DNA of 64,000 nucleotides from Pseudomonadota bacterium (GCA_021811085.1 JAJZPQ010000004.1:1-64000); one strand, 5' to 3'. Shown: positions 35,240 through 43,611, numbered from the stretch's first letter. Program-made: numbers and translations. Notes: generated by a model from the letters alone, not told the origin.

Positions 35240-38088
35240 GCCTTCCTGACCGCCACAATCATGTCGGCAAACGCGGGGAAGCCCATGATCGGACTCAAGG
35301 CCGTCGGATCGACCATTTCGTTGTGCAACGGCGTGTAGCTGCGGCTTTGATACGCCGGCCCCAACCCGGGGCTGAAGCGGCCACCGGTGCCGAACCCCAT
35401 CTTGATGACGCCGGGCCGCATGCCGCCCGAGGCGAACACCTTGCCACGGGTGGAACGGTTCAACGGATTCGTGACAACCACCAGGTCACCCGTCTTCAAA
35501 CCGAGGCGTTTCGCATCCCCATTGTTCATCCAGACAGTGCCGACCGAGTAGCTGTTCGCCTTGATTTTCTTCTTGACGGCTTTGATCGGCTCGCGGCCCA
35601 CCGCTTGTCCTTCGGGCAGCTCACATTCGAACGCGTTGTTGAGCGGCTGCCACGTACCTTCGGTCTTGAGCTCCCCGAGCCAAGGCACCATCTGTGTTCC
35701 GCTCATCGCATGGTGCACCTTGCCGCAGATCAGCTGGAACGGATAGTCCTTGCCGTACTTGGCGTACTCCGGATTCGTGTGTGGATTCCAAACCGTCTCG
35801 AACCAGAAGAAGGTCGGCGGATATTTCTTGAAGCCAACCCGCTTCAGTCCTTCGGGCGACTCGTTATTGGCTTTCTCGATTTTCTCGTTGTACGACCGAT
35901 AGCCACCGAAACGCTTGCCGCCCTCGGTCCAGTCGAATTTAAATTCGATTCGGTGCGTCGACGTTGGAGGGAAGACGCCGTTCGGTTCGTCCGCGTTCGA
36001 TTTCTTGTAGCGGTACCAGCTCATCGGCCACACCGCCACGCCCTTGTTCGCGCGCAGCCATTCGACCGTGACCGGCTTGCCGATAATGCGCTTCTTCGCG
36101 TCGTCGATCGTGACGTCGCCCTTTTCCAGCGATTCCGGGTTGCCGATGATGGTGTAGCCCTCGGGGTACTTGGGATAGGGCAGCGGCGTGCCAATGTTGG
36201 CTTTGCCTGGCGCGGGCGCCAGCATCTCGTTGACGAAGTCCTCTTCGGTCCGGTACTTCTGCCAGAAGTCCGCTCCCTTTAGATCGGTATCGCCGAGATC
36301 CGCCAGACGCTTCGCGAGCAGGTTCATGATCTCGATCGGCTTCTTCGATTCGTATAGGGGCTCGATGACCGCGTCCCGGTTGTAGATCAATGGGTGCGAC
36401 GGGTAGATGTCGGCAACGCTTTGTCGCTCGGCGTAGCTCGCCTCCGGCAGGATCACGTCGGCGTACAGCGCGCTTTCAAGATACAAGGTGTCGATGACGA
36501 CCATCAACTCGAGCTTGTGATTGCCCGCTGCATCCTTGGCCGCGAGCGCCTTCTGCCAGGCATACGGCGCCGATCCGGTGTAGACCGAATTGCCAGTGCG
36601 CAGAACGTATCCCTTCATCGGATAGCGATGGCCTCTGAATGGGCCGTAGCGGATTTCGACGCCATTCTCGATCACGTCAGGATAGTCGGCTACCACGTCA
36701 TCCCAGGCCGCCGGGAACTTGCTCCCGAACGCGTCCATGTGCAGGTGCTCGACTTCACCCTCGACCTCCTTGCCGGCTAGCCTGCGCACCACCTTCCGTT
36801 TCTTGAACTGCTTGCCGGTGGCGCTGCCGCCCTTGTCCGATTTCACGAGCTCGGTGTCGATCACGCCTCCGGGCGCTTCGAAGTTGCCGGTGATCACGTT
36901 GAGCGCCACGCCGATGATCGAGGCGCAGTAGCCGTTAAAGTGGTGCCCGGGCGACTGCATTCCCCAGACCAGCGCGGCCGGCTTGGTGATGCCAAACAGG
37001 TGCGCGACTTCCTGGATCTGCGCCTTGGTCAATCCGGTGCGTCCGGCAGCCCAGTCGAGGCTGAAATACGGCAGGCCATTGATCGGATCGTTCTTCGTCC
37101 ACCACGATTTGAACGCCGCCTCGAACTCGTCCCAGCCGACCGAATATTTCTTGAAGTTCCAGTCGATGTATTTGTGCGCCGGATCGCTCTGATTGTCGTT
37201 CTCCAGGATGTATCGGAGCATCGCGCCAAACAGGTCGCCGTCGGTGCCCGCGCGCGGCGCGAGCCACATGTCGGCCTTGGCGGCGGTATTGCTGAGCGCC
37301 GGATCGACGACGATGACCTTGCAACCCGATTCCTGCTGCGCCGCCACCGTGCCGCGGCTCTCATACGCGATCCGCGTGGCGACAAACGGGTTCCAGCCGT
37401 TGTAGACGATGAGCTTGGTGCGATAGGTCCAGTCGTGCTTCAGGCTGCCGTCCGCTTGGCGCACGAGCTGCGGCCGCATCAGGTCCGGCTCCCAGCGTTT
37501 GCCGTTGACCATCAGCTTCGGGCCATGGCGCCGCGGCGTATCGCAAATCGCGCCGTGCTCGACGCAGTTCGGCGTGCCATAGGCGAAGAACAGCCGGTGG
37601 TAGTGATCTCGGTCGGTCACGTCGCCGGCGTCCATCACCACGGACTCGGCGCCATATTTCTTCTTGATGTCGGTGAGTTTCCGGGCGATTAGGTCGATTG
37701 CCTCGTCCCAGCTCGCCTGGCGGAACTTGCCTTCGCCGCGCTCGCCGACTCGGATGAGTGGGTGTTTCAGGCGATACGGCGAGTAGATCAGCTGCTGCCC
37801 CGATGCGCCCTTGGCGCAGCAGGCGCCGTCGTTCATCGGCACTGCCTTGTTGCCGTAGATCTTGGCGAGGCGACCGTTCTGCACCCACATTTCCATGCCG
37901 CATTCGGCCGGACACATGACGTCGGCCGTATACCGTACTTGATACGTTCCCATTCCGAGCTGCACGGCCTTCGCCTCGGACGCGGTCAACGTATTGAGCG
38001 CAAGCAGGCCGCTGCCTTGGAGCGCCGTGGCGCTCGCGGCGTAACCCGCCGACTTCAAGAATTCCCTACGCGAAACTTTTATGTCCAT
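35236..38088 (-). CDS. Tat-exported molybdopterin oxidoreductase (CISM), system 2
   Basis: 950 aa. The Tat signal is SRREFLKSAG. The iron-sulfur region reads DVMCPAECGME and later GACCAKGASG, so the first ligand position of the usual CxxCxxxC is Asp. bis-MGD-binding domains follow, with GAICDTPRRHG near the probable Mo ligand. The length and the region around SYAERQS suggest a PsrA/PhsA-type or related enzyme, but the substrate is unknown. A strong GGAGG site precedes the ATG. It has a ferredoxin subunit upstream and TorD downstream, with no membrane anchor gene. Confidence 0.88.
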   Translation of the reverse strand: MDIKVSRREFLKSAGYAASATALQGSGLLALNTLTASEAKAVQLGMGTYQVRYTADVMCPAECGMEMWVQNGRLAKIYGNKAVPMNDGACCAKGASGQQLIYSPYRLKHPLIRVGERGEGKFRQASWDEAIDLIARKLTDIKKKYGAESVVMDAGDVTDRDHYHRLFFAYGTPNCVEHGAICDTPRRHGPKLMVNGKRWEPDLMRPQLVRQADGSLKHDWTYRTKLIVYNGWNPFVATRIAYESRGTVAAQQESGCKVIVVDPALSNTAAKADMWLAPRAGTDGDLFGAMLRYILENDNQSDPAHKYIDWNFKKYSVGWDEFEAAFKSWWTKNDPINGLPYFSLDWAAGRTGLTKAQIQEVAHLFGITKPAALVWGMQSPGHHFNGYCASIIGVALNVITGNFEAPGGVIDTELVKSDKGGSATGKQFKKRKVVRRLAGKEVEGEVEHLHMDAFGSKFPAAWDDVVADYPDVIENGVEIRYGPFRGHRYPMKGYVLRTGNSVYTGSAPYAWQKALAAKDAAGNHKLELMVVIDTLYLESALYADVILPEASYAERQSVADIYPSHPLIYNRDAVIEPLYESKKPIEIMNLLAKRLADLGDTDLKGADFWQKYRTEEDFVNEMLAPAPGKANIGTPLPYPKYPEGYTIIGNPESLEKGDVTIDDAKKRIIGKPVTVEWLRANKGVAVWPMSWYRYKKSNADEPNGVFPPTSTHRIEFKFDWTEGGKRFGGYRSYNEKIEKANNESPEGLKRVGFKKYPPTFFWFETVWNPHTNPEYAKYGKDYPFQLICGKVHHAMSGTQMVPWLGELKTEGTWQPLNNAFECELPEGQAVGREPIKAVKKKIKANSYSVGTVWMNNGDAKRLGLKTGDLVVVTNPLNRSTRGKVFASGGMRPGVIKMGFGTGGRFSPGLGPAYQSRSYTPLHNEMVDPTALSPIMGFPAFADMIVAVRKA

Positions 38089-38147
38089 GATAAAACCTCC
38101 AAACCGCTTGTCTCGATGATAAATTCGTCAGAGTCCCGATGGCCTGG

Positions 38148-38816
38148 TCAGCTTGGATTCAAACTTCCGTCGGCGGCGTCAAACACCTTTTTGTCCGGTG
38201 CGATGTAGTACACCCGCGGCTTGGTTCCGAACTCGGGATGGCGGACATCGGGCTTTTCTGATGCCACCAGTTTCGAGATGCGACTGTTCGGATCGGCCAG
38301 ATCGCCGAACACAATCGCTTTGCCGAAGCAGTTCCGGGCACACGCCGTCTCTTCCTGCCCGGCCTCGAGCCGCGCGCTGCAGAAATCGCACTTGTCGACG
38401 ACGCGGAGATTTTTGACCGGCGTCTTGGCGAGCTCAGGTACATCCTTCACATACGGCTTCGGATTGTTCTTGATCGGCAGATACTCGTGCAGGTAGCGGG
38501 CGCCGTACGGGCAGGCCGGAACGCATCGGGCGCAACCGATGCAGAGGTCGCGGTTGACCAAGACGGCGCCGTCCTCCCCCTTGTAGGTCGCCCCCTTGAC
38601 CGGGCAGGCCTGGATGCACGGCGCGTCGTCACAGTGGTTGCAGAACTTCGGCAGGAAATAACGTTTGGCCGCCGGATAATCGCCGTCGTCCTGGATCTCG
38701 ACGCGCGAGCGAAAACCGCCTATAGGCACACCATTTTCCATCTTGCAGCCAACCTGACAGGATGTGCAGCCGATACACCGGCGCAAGTCAATCAGCATTC
38801 CGTATTGCTTTGCCAT
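38148..38816 (-). CDS. 4Fe-4S dicluster electron-transfer subunit of molybdoenzyme 2
   Basis: 222 aa, DmsB-like. Cluster motifs are CIGCTSCQVGC, CNHCDDAPCIQACP, CIGCARCVPACPYG and CDFCSARLEAG with CARNC. A GGAGG ribosome site precedes the ATG. It is the first gene of the unit ferredoxin subunit, catalytic subunit, TorD, and lies about 70 bp downstream of a perfect FNR/ANR box. Confidence 0.9.
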   Translation of the reverse strand: MAKQYGMLIDLRRCIGCTSCQVGCKMENGVPIGGFRSRVEIQDDGDYPAAKRYFLPKFCNHCDDAPCIQACPVKGATYKGEDGAVLVNRDLCIGCARCVPACPYGARYLHEYLPIKNNPKPYVKDVPELAKTPVKNLRVVDKCDFCSARLEAGQEETACARNCFGKAIVFGDLADPNSRISKLVASEKPDVRHPEFGTKPRVYYIAPDKKVFDAADGSLNPS

Positions 38817-38884
38817 GATCCCTCCAGAAACGAATCCGTACGCTTACGACACACGCCAGTTTGGCGCGCCATCGTGGATTTCGT

Positions 38885-38898
38885 TTGATGTAGATCAA
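38885..38898. promoter_or_regulatory. FNR/ANR-type box
   Basis: TTGATGTAGATCAA is a perfect match to TTGAT-N4-ATCAA. Its centre lies about 75 bp before the ATG of the ferredoxin subunit gene, suitable for class II activation with a leader of about 34 nt. It implies that molybdoenzyme system 2 is induced under low oxygen. Confidence 0.75.
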
Positions 38899-39027
38899 AG
38901 CCGACAGCGGCTAACGCCCGGGTAGTTCATTTGCGTCATGCGTGCGGCAACGGACTCGGCGTCAATATCAATCAGTGATCCTGCCATCTCCATTAAAGGG
39001 AGATGCGTCGTGGACAGGAAGCTCACG

Positions 39028-40179
39028 CTATCGGGTGCCCTGCACTACATGTATGACATGATCCGACGAACGCAGCGCGGCCTTATCGCCCGCTACAAGC
39101 CGCAAAGCAAAAGCAATCTGCGCCCGCTTGCCGACCCCCAGCTTGCGCATGATCTTGCGCAGATGATTGCGCACGGTATGAAAGCTCAGATCCAGCATGA
39201 AAGCGATGCGCTTGTCGGCCAGCCCCTGAGCCACGAGCGTCAGCACCTCCGCTTCGCGAGCCGTGAGCGCGGCGCGCAGCTTAGCGGGAAAGGCGTCTGC
39301 TGCTTCACGCTGGGACAAGCGCGGCTGTTGATCCACACGCAACGCGGAGGCTGTAAGCGCGTGCAGCAAACCGATTCGTGCGGCGTCATGCGTACCCCCC
39401 AACAGCAGCAGCAACCAGCCCGGACGGGGACTGGCAGGCAGCACGTATAGGGCGTGCGGGCCCGGTTGCGCCCGCAGACGCAAGGTGAAAGGTGAGGTGT
39501 TGTCGGGCAATTCGCGACGCGCCGCCTGTGCCGCGGCGACGATCTGCTCATGCTTCGCCCCCTTGGGCAGTCGTCCCACCGACAGCAGTAGCTCGGTCGT
39601 TGCATCATCATGCTCGGCGAGCCAGCCGATCCATTTCGGACCCACCAGCGGGCGTATCCATTGATCGGATAGCAAGCGCAGCCAAGCTGTACGGTCGGCA
39701 TGCTGGGCGCGCAGCTGTGACAACAAGCTGTCCAGCGCGAACTGGCTTGCGGGTTCCGGCAGCGGGGTCAGCGGATCAAGATGAACGAGATAGGCCCGCG
39801 TACCTCCGCTCAGACCGATGGGTTCGACACGCGTCAGCACCACCAGCGGCGATTCATGCGGTCGCGGTATCAAAGCCAGCGCAGGCTCGGAAATATCGTC
39901 CGCGCCCGATACGAAGTCCAGGCAGCAGCCCTGCGCCTCGCCACAGCTTGTCACGCGCGTGCAAGCCAACGGTCCCAGCGCACGAGCGCTCTTGCCCAAC
40001 AATTGTGCCAGGGAGGCCGATAATGCCAGCACCGAGCGGTCCGGTGCCACCAGCATCAGCAACCCCGGCCAGCCGGCCACCAACCGCGACAGGATCTCTG
40101 TTTCCGGCAGCGCTCCCGCCGAAGGCGTGGCGCTGGCGTCCGGCGTGAACGCGGAAAATCTGGTCTCGGTCATGGTCAC
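39028..40179 (-). CDS. LuxR family transcriptional regulator
   Basis: 383 aa. The C-terminal GerE-type helix-turn-helix begins at LTAREAEVLTLVAQGLADK and includes FHTVRNHLRKIMRKLGV. The first 300 residues hold a PAS-like sensory region with several cysteines (VTSCGEAQGCCLDF) that might bind metal or a redox signal. There is no response-regulator receiver domain. It lies directly upstream of molybdoenzyme system 2 on the same strand and may regulate it; that link is inferred. Confidence 0.85.
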   Translation of the reverse strand: MTMTETRFSAFTPDASATPSAGALPETEILSRLVAGWPGLLMLVAPDRSVLALSASLAQLLGKSARALGPLACTRVTSCGEAQGCCLDFVSGADDISEPALALIPRPHESPLVVLTRVEPIGLSGGTRAYLVHLDPLTPLPEPASQFALDSLLSQLRAQHADRTAWLRLLSDQWIRPLVGPKWIGWLAEHDDATTELLLSVGRLPKGAKHEQIVAAAQAARRELPDNTSPFTLRLRAQPGPHALYVLPASPRPGWLLLLLGGTHDAARIGLLHALTASALRVDQQPRLSQREAADAFPAKLRAALTAREAEVLTLVAQGLADKRIAFMLDLSFHTVRNHLRKIMRKLGVGKRAQIAFALRLVAGDKAALRSSDHVIHVVQGTR

Positions 40180-40239
40180 CAGCTCGCGGGTGGGTCACGC
40201 CAATAGTACACCATGGTAAGTGAATGGCTGATCGCGTTG

Positions 40240-40393
40240 AGGAGAAGCGCGGGACGGCGTCGATGGTCGGCGCGCGCGGCGCGAAATCGCTGACTTGCCC
40301 TGCCGTGTCTAGGCGCACCAGGTAGGCGCGCGCGGCCCATTAACGTGGATGCACAGCAACTGCCTTGCTGTTGTTGGATCGGCGGGCAGAGGT
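40240..40393 (-). pseudogene. sigma-factor tail plus GDCCVxC tail remnant
   Basis: This block is a diverged copy of 17103-17250. In reverse, RLDTAGQVSDFAPRAP matches a sigma-factor C-terminus and LCPPIQQQQGSCC matches the end of a GDCCVxC protein. No start codon or N-terminal half of either is present. It lies in the gap between the LuxR and MerR genes. Confidence 0.55.
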
Positions 40394-40451
40394 CGAAAGC
40401 GCGGTGTCGAACCATAGATATCGGTCACCGGCAAAGTCGCGTGCGTCCTTC

Positions 40452-40895
40452 TCAAGGCCGGATCGACACTTTCTTATCTGCAGACTTGCGACTCTCACTT
40501 TCCGTCACCAGCGCCAAGTCCTGCAGGATACCGCAGCCACGCACTTGCATTGACGGGTGACAGTCGACGCGCAGTGCTTTTAGCTGTCGCTCGAGCTTCG
40601 CGAGGTCGCGCCGCTGCTCGCGCACCTTTCTAATGTGCTCGTCGAGCAGCGCGTCTACCTCGCCGCAGTAGGCACCCGGCGCCTCGGCCAGCTTGAGCAG
40701 CGGCTGTATCTCCTTCAGGCTGATGCCAAGCGACCGGCACTGGCGAATGAAGCCCAGCCGCTTGGTCGCCTCCCCGCCGTAGCTCCGGTAGTTGGACTCA
40801 GACCGCGCCGGGTTCTCCAACAGTCCCTGTCGCTCGTAGTAGCGGATAGTCTCCACCGAGACTCCCACCTGCTCCGCCAGTTCACCGATACGCAT
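40452..40895 (-). CDS. MerR family regulator, CadR/PbrR-like
   Basis: About 147 aa. The N-terminal MerR helix-turn-helix reads MRIGELAEQVGVSVETIRYYERQGLL. Metal-site cysteines are in AYCGEVDALLDEHI (usual Cys79 region) and CHPSMQVRGCGIL, the arrangement of Cd/Pb/Zn-responsive CadR/PbrR proteins. The start at 40895 is chosen because the longer option overlaps the operator. It is divergent from the MtrA-like gene, whose promoter has a MerR-type 19-bp spacer. Confidence 0.85.
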   Translation of the reverse strand: MRIGELAEQVGVSVETIRYYERQGLLENPARSESNYRSYGGEATKRLGFIRQCRSLGISLKEIQPLLKLAEAPGAYCGEVDALLDEHIRKVREQRRDLAKLERQLKALRVDCHPSMQVRGCGILQDLALVTESESRKSADKKVSIRP

Positions 40896-40899
40896 GGGC

Positions 40900-40930
40900 T
40901 TGACCCTCAAGTCACTTCAGGGTTTCTAAT
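40900..40930 (+). promoter_or_regulatory. MerR-type promoter/operator of the MtrA-like gene
   Basis: TTGACC (40900-40905) and TCTAAT (40925-40930) are separated by 19 bp, the over-long spacer typical of MerR-activated promoters. Within it lies the dyad ACCCT...AGGGT (40903-40923) with near-symmetric inner arms. The promoter points toward the MtrA-like gene. Confidence 0.7.
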
Positions 40931-40955
40931 ATGCCAGACCCGAGCAAACAGCAGC

Positions 40956-40969
40956 TTGATGTGGATCAA
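40956..40969. promoter_or_regulatory. FNR/ANR-type box
   Basis: TTGATGTGGATCAA fits TTGAT-N4-ATCAA perfectly. It lies 26 bp downstream of the MerR-type -10 element and 38 bp before the likely ATG. That placement suits repression, or activation of a second promoter with a very short leader. Confidence 0.6.
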
Positions 40970-41006
40970 AGTCACCGACGACAAAGGAGAGCGGCCGAGC
41001 TTGCCG

Positions 41007-42200
41007 ATGAAATCAGCAATGGAACAAATCAGGACTGTCGCACCCCGCGCCGACGCGCTTCGCGTCGTACGCGACGCGTTCGAGCAAGCTGCCGCCGCCA
41101 CCAAATGCCATGGCTGCGGTTGCCTGCTGCATGCAATCGAGGCATTGGAGCAAGCCGCTCACGGAGTATCGAAACTGACGCCGGTTCTCGACAGCGCGCG
41201 TCGCGTGCTGACACCGAAGAAGTATGACTGCCTCGGCTGTGAGATATGTTATCCGGCAATTGCCAGCAACGCGTTCGCTGAGGCGTTTCCGGATGCGATG
41301 CCCGAAGGCGCGATGTGTCCAACCGAGGCGCCGGAGGAGCGCCACGGCTGGCCGCCCCTACCCGGCGAATATTCTGTCGTCCGTTACGCGGCGTCCGTCG
41401 CAGTTTGCACACTAAACAGCGAGCATCTTGCTGCGGAACTCGCGAAATGCGCAGCGGAAGGACTGGCCATCGTGGGCACCATGCACACCGAAAACCTGGG
41501 CATAGAGCGCGTCATTCGCAATGTCCTTGCCAACCCGAACATTCGATTTCTCGTTCTGTGCGGCGAGGATACCCGTCAGCTGATCGGCCATTTGCCGGGA
41601 CAGTCGATGGAAAGCCTTTTCGCCAGCGGCCTCGACGAAAAGAACCGCATCGTCGGCGCGAAGGGCAAACGCCCCTTCTTGAAGAACGTTTTGCCCGAGC
41701 AAATCCAGGCCTTCAGGGAACAGGTGCAGCTCGTTTCGATAATTGGGGAGCAGGATCTCGCCACCGTAACGCGGCAAATTGTCGACCGCCACTCGGAGGG
41801 CTTGCCGCCGTTCTCCGGCACGCTATGCAACTTTGCGGTTGAAACGGTTCATGCCACGGAGCCCCAGTTCTACAAATCGGACCCCGCCGGTTTCTTCGTC
41901 GTGTACCCTGACGTCCGAACGAAACAACTGGTGGTCGAGCACTACACCAATGCCGGTGTGCTGAATTGCGTCGTCGAAGGGCTCACGAGCACAGCCGTCT
42001 ATGCAGAAATCGTGAAGCGGGAGTTGGTCAGCCAGCTTGATCATGCCGCGTACCTGGGACGCGAGCTCGCGACTGCGGAACGTTGCCTGCGGACGAGAGA
42101 TCCCTACATTCAGGACAAGGCACCCGGCGCGCCGATGCCGGTGAAGGGGCCGATTAAGGCGGATAATTGTGACGCGGGTTGCGCATCCTGTATGACTTGA
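41007..42200 (+). CDS. Cys-rich protein with MtrA-like (tetrahydromethanopterin S-methyltransferase subunit A) domain
   Basis: 397 aa, soluble, without signal peptide. An N-terminal region carries CHGCGC (residues 34-39) and CLGCEIC (75-81). The central part matches the MtrA/DUF4346 family: SVVRYAASVAVCTLNSE, MHTENLGIERVIRNVL, LCGEDTRQLIGHLPGQS and NRIVGAKGKRPFLKN. The C-terminus has CDAGCASC. Archaeal MtrA binds a corrinoid through a histidine and passes a methyl group; the GHLPG histidine is a candidate. The ATG at 41007 has AAAGGAGA 16 bases upstream; TTG 41001 and ATG 41019 are alternatives. Its bacterial role is unknown; metal (MerR) and oxygen (FNR) sites precede it. Confidence 0.75.
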   Translation: MKSAMEQIRTVAPRADALRVVRDAFEQAAAATKCHGCGCLLHAIEALEQAAHGVSKLTPVLDSARRVLTPKKYDCLGCEICYPAIASNAFAEAFPDAMPEGAMCPTEAPEERHGWPPLPGEYSVVRYAASVAVCTLNSEHLAAELAKCAAEGLAIVGTMHTENLGIERVIRNVLANPNIRFLVLCGEDTRQLIGHLPGQSMESLFASGLDEKNRIVGAKGKRPFLKNVLPEQIQAFREQVQLVSIIGEQDLATVTRQIVDRHSEGLPPFSGTLCNFAVETVHATEPQFYKSDPAGFFVVYPDVRTKQLVVEHYTNAGVLNCVVEGLTSTAVYAEIVKRELVSQLDHAAYLGRELATAERCLRTRDPYIQDKAPGAPMPVKGPIKADNCDAGCASCMT

Positions 42201-42253
42201 GACATTGGCTGGACGCGAACCAATCGAGGATCGTAAACGAGGTCAGGCAGCGT

Positions 42254-42283
42254 AGCCGCCCAATTGGGCACAATTCGGCGGCT
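42254..42283 (+). promoter_or_regulatory. 30-nt hairpin upstream of SHOCT gene
   Basis: AGCCGCC and GGCGGCT arms enclose, after a single C-C mismatch, a 5-bp inner stem AATTG/CAATT with loop GGCA. No U-run follows. It lies 54 bp after the MtrA-like stop and 26 bp before the next ATG, so it may be an operator, a Rho-type end or an mRNA processing element. Confidence 0.4.
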
Positions 42284-42309
42284 GCGAGAACCTAGGAGGT
42301 AGGGTAATC

Positions 42310-42537
42310 ATGTGGACGTATGGACCGTGGGGTGGGTTTCCCTGGATGTGGATATTTCCGCTGCTCTTTCTCGTAGTGATGGTGCTGTTCTTGTTTCGGG
42401 GGGCGGGCTGGCCTATGTGCGGCGGCCATGGAATGCACAAGCGAGAAGAAAGCGCGCGGGAAATTCTTGACCGACGCTACGCTCGCGGGGAAACCAGCCG
42501 CGCGGACTATCAGCAGATGAAAAAAGATCTCGAATAA
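42310..42537 (+). CDS. SHOCT domain small membrane protein
   Basis: 75 aa. One membrane helix follows a Trp/Pro/Gly-rich start (WTYGPWGGFPW). The C-terminal SHOCT motif is AREILDRRYARGETSRADYQQM. The AGGAGG ribosome site at the 42295 region is strong. Two related proteins lie at 49191 and 51532; all three sit beside metal-stress genes. Function unknown. Confidence 0.8.
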   Translation: MWTYGPWGGFPWMWIFPLLFLVVMVLFLFRGAGWPMCGGHGMHKREESAREILDRRYARGETSRADYQQMKKDLE

Positions 42538-42555
42538 CGACGAAGGAATTATCGA

Positions 42556-43191
42556 ATGACGCTTCAAGACCGCTTGTTTCCGGCCACGATCATGCCTGAC
42601 CAGGACTGGTGGCACGCCTTGTGGCCCGATCCCGATGGCGTCGTCAAGGCCCTGCACATCGAATCCGGGATGACGGTTGTCGACTTGGGTTGCGGAGATG
42701 GCTATTTCACCGCCGCCATCGCGCGGCGGATCGGTCCCGGCCGCGTCATCGGATTCGACCTCGATCCGGCGATGCTGGAGCAAGCAAAAGCGTACTGCAG
42801 TGGAATGGCGAACTGCGACTGGCTGCTCGGCGATGCAATGGAGCTAAGCCGTCTAATCGGTGCGCCGGCCGACTATGTCCTGATCGCGAATACCTTCCAC
42901 GGCGTGCCGGGCAAGACGGCATTGGCGCGCGCGATCGCCGCCGTTCTCCGGCCCGGCGGTCGCTTCGCCATCGTCAATTGGCATCCGATTGCGCGTGAAC
43001 AGACACCGGTTTTGGGCCAGCCCCGAGGTCCGCGCACCGAGCTGCGCATGTCCACCGAGCAGACCCAGGCAGTAATTGAACCTGCCGGCTTCGGGCTGGA
43101 AGCGCTAGTCGAGTTGCCGCCCTATCACTACGGCGCAATTTTCCGCAAGCTGTCAGCAACTGAAATGAGTGCGGAGGTCAAGCGCGGCTGA
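42556..43191 (+). CDS. class I SAM-dependent methyltransferase
   Basis: 211 aa. Motif I reads VVDLGCGDGYFTAAIARR, the acidic end of strand two is GFDLDPAMLEQ, and VLRPGGRFAIVNWHP marks the post-motif region. It begins 18 bp after the SHOCT gene, so both are probably cotranscribed. It resembles the general UbiE/ArsM-like fold but lacks a recognisable ArsM cysteine set. Substrate unknown. Confidence 0.85.
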   Translation: MTLQDRLFPATIMPDQDWWHALWPDPDGVVKALHIESGMTVVDLGCGDGYFTAAIARRIGPGRVIGFDLDPAMLEQAKAYCSGMANCDWLLGDAMELSRLIGAPADYVLIANTFHGVPGKTALARAIAAVLRPGGRFAIVNWHPIAREQTPVLGQPRGPRTELRMSTEQTQAVIEPAGFGLEALVELPPYHYGAIFRKLSATEMSAEVKRG

Positions 43192-43274
43192 ATCGAACAA
43201 TTGCGCGAGCCGTGAGGAACGGCACTGTCAAGCCGAAGGGCCGGTGCAATACTCGATTGACAGCGCCCCAGGAG

Positions 43275-43385
43275 CAAATCATTGGCACCTTCAGCCAATG
43301 CCGTCGCCGCGACGTCGAGTCACTGCAGCGTCGTCATCCATCCGACCGAGAGCTTGATCGCGCCCGCTGCCCGACTCGCATCGCA
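43275..43385 (-). pseudogene. cysteine desulfurase 3' remnant
   Basis: The reverse strand reads AIKLSVGWMTT, then LQ, an in-frame TGA, then LDVAATALAEGAND. This matches the last thirty or so residues of the cysteine desulfurase at 4175 (AIRLSVGWMTTPREIDLAAAA). Only this tail remains. Confidence 0.65.
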
Positions 43386-43466
43386 GCCCAAGTGAATCGG
43401 CTTATTCGGCGTTACTTTCCATACGTAAAGTGGGCCGACGCGGTAGAGGCTTGAGCGCACCGGCGA

Positions 43467-43611
43467 TCAGCTGCTGTGCTGCATCGGCGAACACTTCAGC
43501 GAGCCGTAGGAGCAGAACACGCAGCAGTCGCCGGGCTTCGGACGCAGCAGCGTTTTGCATCGCGTGTATTCGTAACGGAACTGGCAGGCGTTGGCGGGCA
43601 TAGTTTCCTGC
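43467..43611 (-). pseudogene. GDCCVxC-type gene remnant
   Basis: The reverse strand encodes RQETMPANACQFRYEYT, then CKTLLRPKPGDCCVFC and KCSPMQHSS before a TGA. The first CxxC segment and the start codon are missing, and the second zinc-ribbon cysteine pair is damaged (YTRCK for CxNCG). It is joined at about 43611 to a broken nitroreductase gene in the same direction, giving an apparent hybrid frame. Confidence 0.7.

Noticed and set aside
38985-39005. Hairpin CATCTCC-N7-GGAGATG downstream of the LuxR gene
   Set aside because: Short arms and no U-run; too weak to call a terminator.
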